Below are positions 60,352 to 64,000 of a stretch of DNA of 64,000 bases, piece by piece. The DNA is from Antarcticirhabdus aurantiaca. GTDB taxonomy: Bacteria; Pseudomonadota; Alphaproteobacteria; Rhizobiales; Rhizobiaceae. A program made the position numbers and the translations under genes. Under the pieces are notes generated by a model. That model did not search any database. It saw only the letters and a list, made by a program, of their open reading frames with translations, and had not been told where the DNA came from. The DNA lies in assembly GCF_009765365.1 (NCBI RefSeq), contig NZ_VTOM01000008.1:1-64000 (forward strand), written 5' to 3'. How positions within the stretch are numbered: position 1 is the first letter of the stretch; every line of letters starts with the position of its first letter.

Positions 60352-62160
60352 TCAGCCGGGATCCTTGCTCACGAGGCTGGAGAAGCCGTCCTCGGGCACC
60401 GGCCGGCTGATCAGGTAGCCCTGCACCTGATCGACGCCCTCGCCGCGCGCGAGGTCGAGCTGCTGCTCGGTCTCGACGCCTTCCACCACCGTCGTCATGC
60501 CGAGGCTGGTGCCCAGGCCCGCGACGGCGCGGATGATGGCGAGCGCGTCGGCGCTCGTTTCGGCATCCGTCACGAAGGAGCGGTCGATCTTGATCTTGTC
60601 GATGGGGAAGCGGCGCAGGTAGCTCAGCGAGGCGTAGCCCGTGCCGAAATCGTCGATGGCGAAGCGCACGCCCGCCTCGCGCAAGCCGGCGAGGTTGCGA
60701 AGCGTCGTGTCGTCGTCTTCCAGAAGGGCGCTTTCCGTCAACTCCAGTTCGAGCCGCTCGGGCGGAAGGCCGGTCACGGAGAGCGTCCGCAGCACGAGCT
60801 CGGCGAAGCCCTTCCGGCGCATCTGCAGGCTCGACACGTTCACCGCGACCACGATGTGGTCGGGCCATCGCGTCGCGTCGGCGCAGGCCTGCCGAACCAC
60901 CCAGTCGCCGATCGGCACGATCAGCCCGACCTCTTCCGCCAGGGGAATGAAGGTCGCCGGCGGCACGAGGCCGCGCTCGGGATGGCGCCAGCGGATCAGC
61001 GCTTCAGCGGCGACGATGCGCTTGGTGTCGATCTCGACCAGCGGCTGGTAGTGCAGCTCGAACTCGCTGCGCACGAGGGCCTGCCGGAGCTCCAGCTCGA
61101 GGTCACGGCGCATCTGCGCGCTGTCCGCCATGGCCACGTCGAAGACGCGCACCTCGCCGCGGTCCTCGGACTTGGCGCAGCGCAGCGCGAGATCCGCCTC
61201 GCGAAGGAGCGGCTCCACGTCGCCGACGATCCCCTCGCGCAGCGCCACGCCGACGCAGGCGCCGACCTCCACCCGGTCCGCTCCGAGGTCGAAGGAGCGG
61301 GACAGCGTCAGGCGCAGGTGCTCGGCGAAGCTCATGGCGGCGACGTCGTTCTCGACGCGGCGAAGGATCGCGAACTCGTCGCCGCCGAGCCGCGCGACGA
61401 CGTCGTCTGATCGCGTCGCCTGGCGCAGGCGATCCGCCACCATGCGCAGCACCTCGTCGCCCGCCGCGTGTCCGTAGGTGTCGTTGATCGCCTTGAAGCG
61501 TAGAATGTCGAGCTGGAAGGCCGCCAGAACCGGCCTGTCGCGATCGAACGCGCCGAGCAGTCGGTGGGGGGCGTGCCGAAGCGTGCGCGCATTGACGAGA
61601 TCGGTCAGCGCGTCGTGGCCGGCGAGATGCGCGGCGCGCGCCTCGGTGCGCCGGTGCTCCGTCACGTCCTCGAAGGTCGAGACCCAACCACCACCGTCCA
61701 GGCGGCGATACTGCACCGAAAGCATCCGCCCGTCTGCGAGGGCGCGCAGGATCGGAATGCCGTCGTTCCGGCGCAGGGCCGCGCGCGTGTGTTCGATGAC
61801 GGTCTCGACCGAGGTACCGGGCGGATAGGCGCCCCGCTCGATGAGCGCGGCGCAGAGGTCGCTCTGCGACATGCCGAGTGCGACCTCATCCTCGGCGAGG
61901 TCGAAGATTTCGCGATAGCGCCGATTGCAGACGAGGAGGCGCGCCTCGTCGTCGAACATGCAGAGACCCTGGCACATGTTGTCGAGCGCCGCCTCGACGT
62001 GCCGGAGCTTGTCGCTCAAAGCGTGATTGGCCTCGCGCAGGCTCTCGGTGAGCAGCTGCCAGGATCGATGAGGGAGATCGGGAGGGGCTTCCGCCTCCGC
62101 CGATGCATCGATCGTTCGTACGCGGGTCCGCAAGTGTCGCATTCGGCGCCTGCATGTCAT
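60352..62160 (-). CDS. PAS-GGDEF-EAL cyclic-di-GMP protein
   Basis: 602 aa from the ATG at 62160 (62142 possible). Residues about 45-165 form a PAS sensor (LDNMCQGLCMFDDEARLLVC). The GGDEF domain has an intact RLGGDEFAIL; the EAL domain has AAEALIRWRHPERGLVPP (intact EAL), FAIDDFGTGYASLSYLRRF and VVEGVETEQQL, so both halves keep active residues. Such proteins tune cyclic-di-GMP. No membrane segment or signal peptide is seen, so it is cytoplasmic. It converges on guaA. Confidence 0.93.
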   Translation of the reverse strand: MTCRRRMRHLRTRVRTIDASAEAEAPPDLPHRSWQLLTESLREANHALSDKLRHVEAALDNMCQGLCMFDDEARLLVCNRRYREIFDLAEDEVALGMSQSDLCAALIERGAYPPGTSVETVIEHTRAALRRNDGIPILRALADGRMLSVQYRRLDGGGWVSTFEDVTEHRRTEARAAHLAGHDALTDLVNARTLRHAPHRLLGAFDRDRPVLAAFQLDILRFKAINDTYGHAAGDEVLRMVADRLRQATRSDDVVARLGGDEFAILRRVENDVAAMSFAEHLRLTLSRSFDLGADRVEVGACVGVALREGIVGDVEPLLREADLALRCAKSEDRGEVRVFDVAMADSAQMRRDLELELRQALVRSEFELHYQPLVEIDTKRIVAAEALIRWRHPERGLVPPATFIPLAEEVGLIVPIGDWVVRQACADATRWPDHIVVAVNVSSLQMRRKGFAELVLRTLSVTGLPPERLELELTESALLEDDDTTLRNLAGLREAGVRFAIDDFGTGYASLSYLRRFPIDKIKIDRSFVTDAETSADALAIIRAVAGLGTSLGMTTVVEGVETEQQLDLARGEGVDQVQGYLISRPVPEDGFSSLVSKDPG

Positions 62161-62269
62161 TACCGCCGCCCGTGCCGGCTGCTTCCTTGGCGGCCGAGCG
62201 GATCGGCACGGATTTAGAACCCGCTGTGTTGATTTTGCGTGAAGCCGCGGATTGCAGTCGCGGCCAAGT

Positions 62270-63430
62270 TCAAGTTCCCGGTGTATCCACCTCGGCGAAG
62301 TCGCCGAAGCGCGTGAGGCCGGCAAGGCTCGTCGCCCCCTCGCGATCCTTCTCGACGCGCCGGGGAACCAGGCCGCCGGCCTTGGCTAGGGCGTCCGCCA
62401 GAACGGGCGAATGGGTCACGAGCCAGATCGATCCCCCGCCGTCGGCGGCGCGGGCGATCAGCCGGGCCAGCGGCGGCAGAAGGTCCGGATGGAGGCTCGC
62501 TTCCGGCTCGTTGAAGGCGAGGAGAGCCGGGCGACGATAGGCGAGAAGAGCGCCCGCGAGCGACAGGTAGCGCAGCGTGCCGTCCGACAACTCGTTCGCG
62601 CCGAAGACGCGCTGGGGATGCTCGCGGAAGCTGAGGCCGAAGCTCGCCTCGCGGCCCGGCTCGGGCACGTCGAGCCGGGCGCCGGGAAAGGCGTCGGCGA
62701 TCGCGGCGTCGAGCTCGGCCGTGTCCTCGCGGATGTGGACGAGAGTCGCGAGAACGGCGGCGAGGTTGGCGCCGTCGGCGTCGAGGGTGGGGCTGGCGAC
62801 GGCGAGCGCCGGGCGGCGCATCGGCGCCTGCGGATCGGTGCGCAGGGCATGGTGGAAGCGCCAGTCGAGCAGCGAGCGGCGTGCCAGATCGATCTCCGGA
62901 AAGGCGCCGGCGTCCTCCAGGCGCGACAGGGCAGTCTCGGAGGCCAGGAGATCGAGTTCGACCGGAACGAGACCGTCGCCTTCGCGGCGCGCGGCGAGGC
63001 GCGGGCCGCGCCGTTCGAGAAGCAGGGTGCGGCGGCGGCCGGACAGGCGATGCAGCGTTTCCGTCTTGACCTGCGGCTCGAAAGGAAAGGCAGCCATGGT
63101 CAGCATGCGGAAGCCGATCTCGAAGCCGTAGGCGAGGACCGCCGGCCCTTCCGCCGCCGCGGGGCCCAGTTCCACCTCCACGGCGATTCGCAGGGCCTCG
63201 TTCTTCGGCAGGCGTCCGGCCCAGAAGACCGCCTCCATGCCGCCTTCGCCGGCGATCTCGGCCGAAAGGGTGCCGCGGGCTGCGAACTGGGCGAGCTGCA
63301 GCGCGCGATAAAGGTTGGTCTTGCCCGTGCCGTTGGCGCCGACGAAGACGGTCAGCGGTTCCAGCGGAAAGGCGATGCGGCGGATCGAGCGGTAGTTCGC
63401 GATCGCGACGCGGCGGACGGTCAGCGCCAT
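62270..63430 (-). CDS. AAA family ATPase, RecF/SMC-like head
   Basis: 386 aa. Walker A VGANGTGKTNLYRAL near residue 32, signature ELSDGTLRYLSLAGAL, Walker B LLAFNEPEASLHPDLL and a switch His in WLVTHSPVLADALAK. These put it with the AAA_15/AAA_21 ATPases of phage-defence and DNA-repair types. No nuclease (Toprim or HNH) domain is attached and none lies next door, so a two-gene defence system is not supported. It overlaps the stop/start with apaG by one base. Confidence 0.85.
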   Translation of the reverse strand: MALTVRRVAIANYRSIRRIAFPLEPLTVFVGANGTGKTNLYRALQLAQFAARGTLSAEIAGEGGMEAVFWAGRLPKNEALRIAVEVELGPAAAEGPAVLAYGFEIGFRMLTMAAFPFEPQVKTETLHRLSGRRRTLLLERRGPRLAARREGDGLVPVELDLLASETALSRLEDAGAFPEIDLARRSLLDWRFHHALRTDPQAPMRRPALAVASPTLDADGANLAAVLATLVHIREDTAELDAAIADAFPGARLDVPEPGREASFGLSFREHPQRVFGANELSDGTLRYLSLAGALLAYRRPALLAFNEPEASLHPDLLPPLARLIARAADGGGSIWLVTHSPVLADALAKAGGLVPRRVEKDREGATSLAGLTRFGDFAEVDTPGT

Positions 63431-63822
63431 CAGTTGAGCGTGCGGCGCTCTTCGGGAAGGTCGAGCGAGAAGGCGGGGATCTCGACGTCGAAGAAGCCGC
63501 CGTCGGGCCCCTGCATGCGATAGGTGCCGGTCATGAAGCCGGAGGGCGTCGGCAGCGGGCAGCCCGAGGTGTAGGTGAAGCTGTCGCCGGGGGAGAGCAC
63601 CGGTTCCTCGCCGACGACGCCGGGGCCCGTGACCTCCTCGACGTGGCCGCGGGCATCGGTGATGCGCCAGTGGCGCGAGCGCAGCTGCACCGGCTCCCGG
63701 CTGCCGTTCTCGATCTCGACCGTGTAGGCCCAGACCCAGGAGCCTTCGTCCGGCTTCGACTGGTCCGCGAGATAGGTCGGCGTCACCGTCACCGTGATAT
63801 GTCGCGTCGTCGCCTTGTACAT
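63430..63822 (-). CDS. apaG: ApaG domain protein
   Basis: 130 aa from the ATG at 63822. DUF525 beta-sandwich: [60 protein letters not shown] with [13 protein letters not shown], then [20 protein letters not shown]. ApaG proteins are tied to Ap4A metabolism and cobalt tolerance, though mechanism is not settled. It precedes the AAA ATPase gene in one transcript. Confidence 0.9.
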   Translation of the reverse strand: MYKATTRHITVTVTPTYLADQSKPDEGSWVWAYTVEIENGSREPVQLRSRHWRITDARGHVEEVTGPGVVGEEPVLSPGDSFTYTSGCPLPTPSGFMTGTYRMQGPDGGFFDVEIPAFSLDLPEERRTLN

Positions 63823-63900
63823 GGGCCGTCCATCGGATTGGCGCTCGGGTGGGCGTTCTATCACGAGCCCGCGCCGGCGGGTCAATCGGGCGGCTGGAGG

Positions 63901-64000
63901 ATGGAGACGCACATGCTCGACGGGCTGATCCGGCCGCATCTCGATCCCTGGCTGAGACGCGCGGCGCTGCGGCTGAAGGCTGCCGGCGCGACCCCGAACG
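63901..64000 (+). CDS. CDP-alcohol phosphatidyltransferase family protein, partial
   Basis: Only the first 33 codons are in the window: [20 protein letters not shown], then [13 protein letters not shown]. Such a start, with LDPWL and ATPN before the first helix, resembles the N-terminus of CDP-alcohol phosphatidyltransferases of alphaproteobacteria. The ribosome site GGCTGGAGG is just upstream. The catalytic D..D...G motif would lie outside. Confidence 0.55.
   Translation, partial: METHMLDGLIRPHLDPWLRRAALRLKAAGATPN

Noticed and set aside
62270-63430. Antiphage defence island around the AAA ATPase
   Set aside because: No effector nuclease, reverse transcriptase or toxin is nearby; the neighbours are housekeeping genes.

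Overview
The window reads as a chromosome segment of a high-GC alphaproteobacterium, most likely in the Hyphomicrobiales (Rhizobiales). The support is indirect: the host genes resemble rhizobial families (a RND pump, class II dihydroorotase, a CXXEQ-type alpha-2-macroglobulin beside pbpC, guaB and guaA close together), and the initiator tRNA carries an A-U/G-C/G-C anticodon stem, a variant known from rhizobia. No species can be named from sequence alone.

Region 1, about 1-26.7 kb, is a remnant prophage. On the minus strand at the left lie a truncated tyrosine integrase, an excisionase-like HTH protein and an early operon with a RecE-like nuclease, RecT and an HNH protein. From 6.86 to 18.4 kb, on the plus strand, are baseplate genes (W/gp25-like, J, DUF2612), several tail-fibre and tip genes, a GH19-type endolysin with a hydrophobic tail, and two membrane proteins. 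No terminase, portal, capsid, tail tube, sheath or tape-measure gene is seen, so the head and upper-tail modules are missing. From 19.7 to 26.6 kb, on the minus strand, are an orphan imuA, an XRE regulator and a dozen tiny overlapping genes. A 14-bp motif, GGCTGCCGCGATGC, recurs at the boundaries of these genes in both orientations. An IS110-family element of the IS1111 type splits a DUF2493 (SLOG-fold) gene there. The prophage ends against the 3' end of tRNA-Gln(CTG), the probable attachment gene.

Region 2, 26.7-35.2 kb: tRNA-Gln, the initiator tRNA-Met, a FadD acyl-CoA ligase, a RND efflux operon (membrane-fusion lipoprotein plus inner-membrane pump) with a palindromic operator candidate upstream, and pyrC.

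Region 3, 35.3-45.4 kb: an envelope pair (alpha-2-macroglobulin with an N-terminal PAN-like segment, and penicillin-binding protein 1C), then Ppx/GppA with a long basic extension, coupled to RlmE.

Region 4, 45.4-64 kb: a DHA2 MFS exporter, a Tat-exported metallo-beta-lactamase-fold enzyme, guaB, a TadG/VWA pilus-type protein in a less GC-rich patch, a Fae-like protein that seems to lack the catalytic His, divergent oxyR/catalase, an RsmB-type methyltransferase, TspO, an MTA/SAH nucleosidase, an exported phytase-type esterase, guaA, a PAS-GGDEF-EAL protein, an AAA ATPase, ApaG and the start of a CDP-alcohol phosphatidyltransferase. Purine synthesis (guaB, guaA), peroxide defence (oxyR/katA) and envelope maintenance are the recognisable themes.
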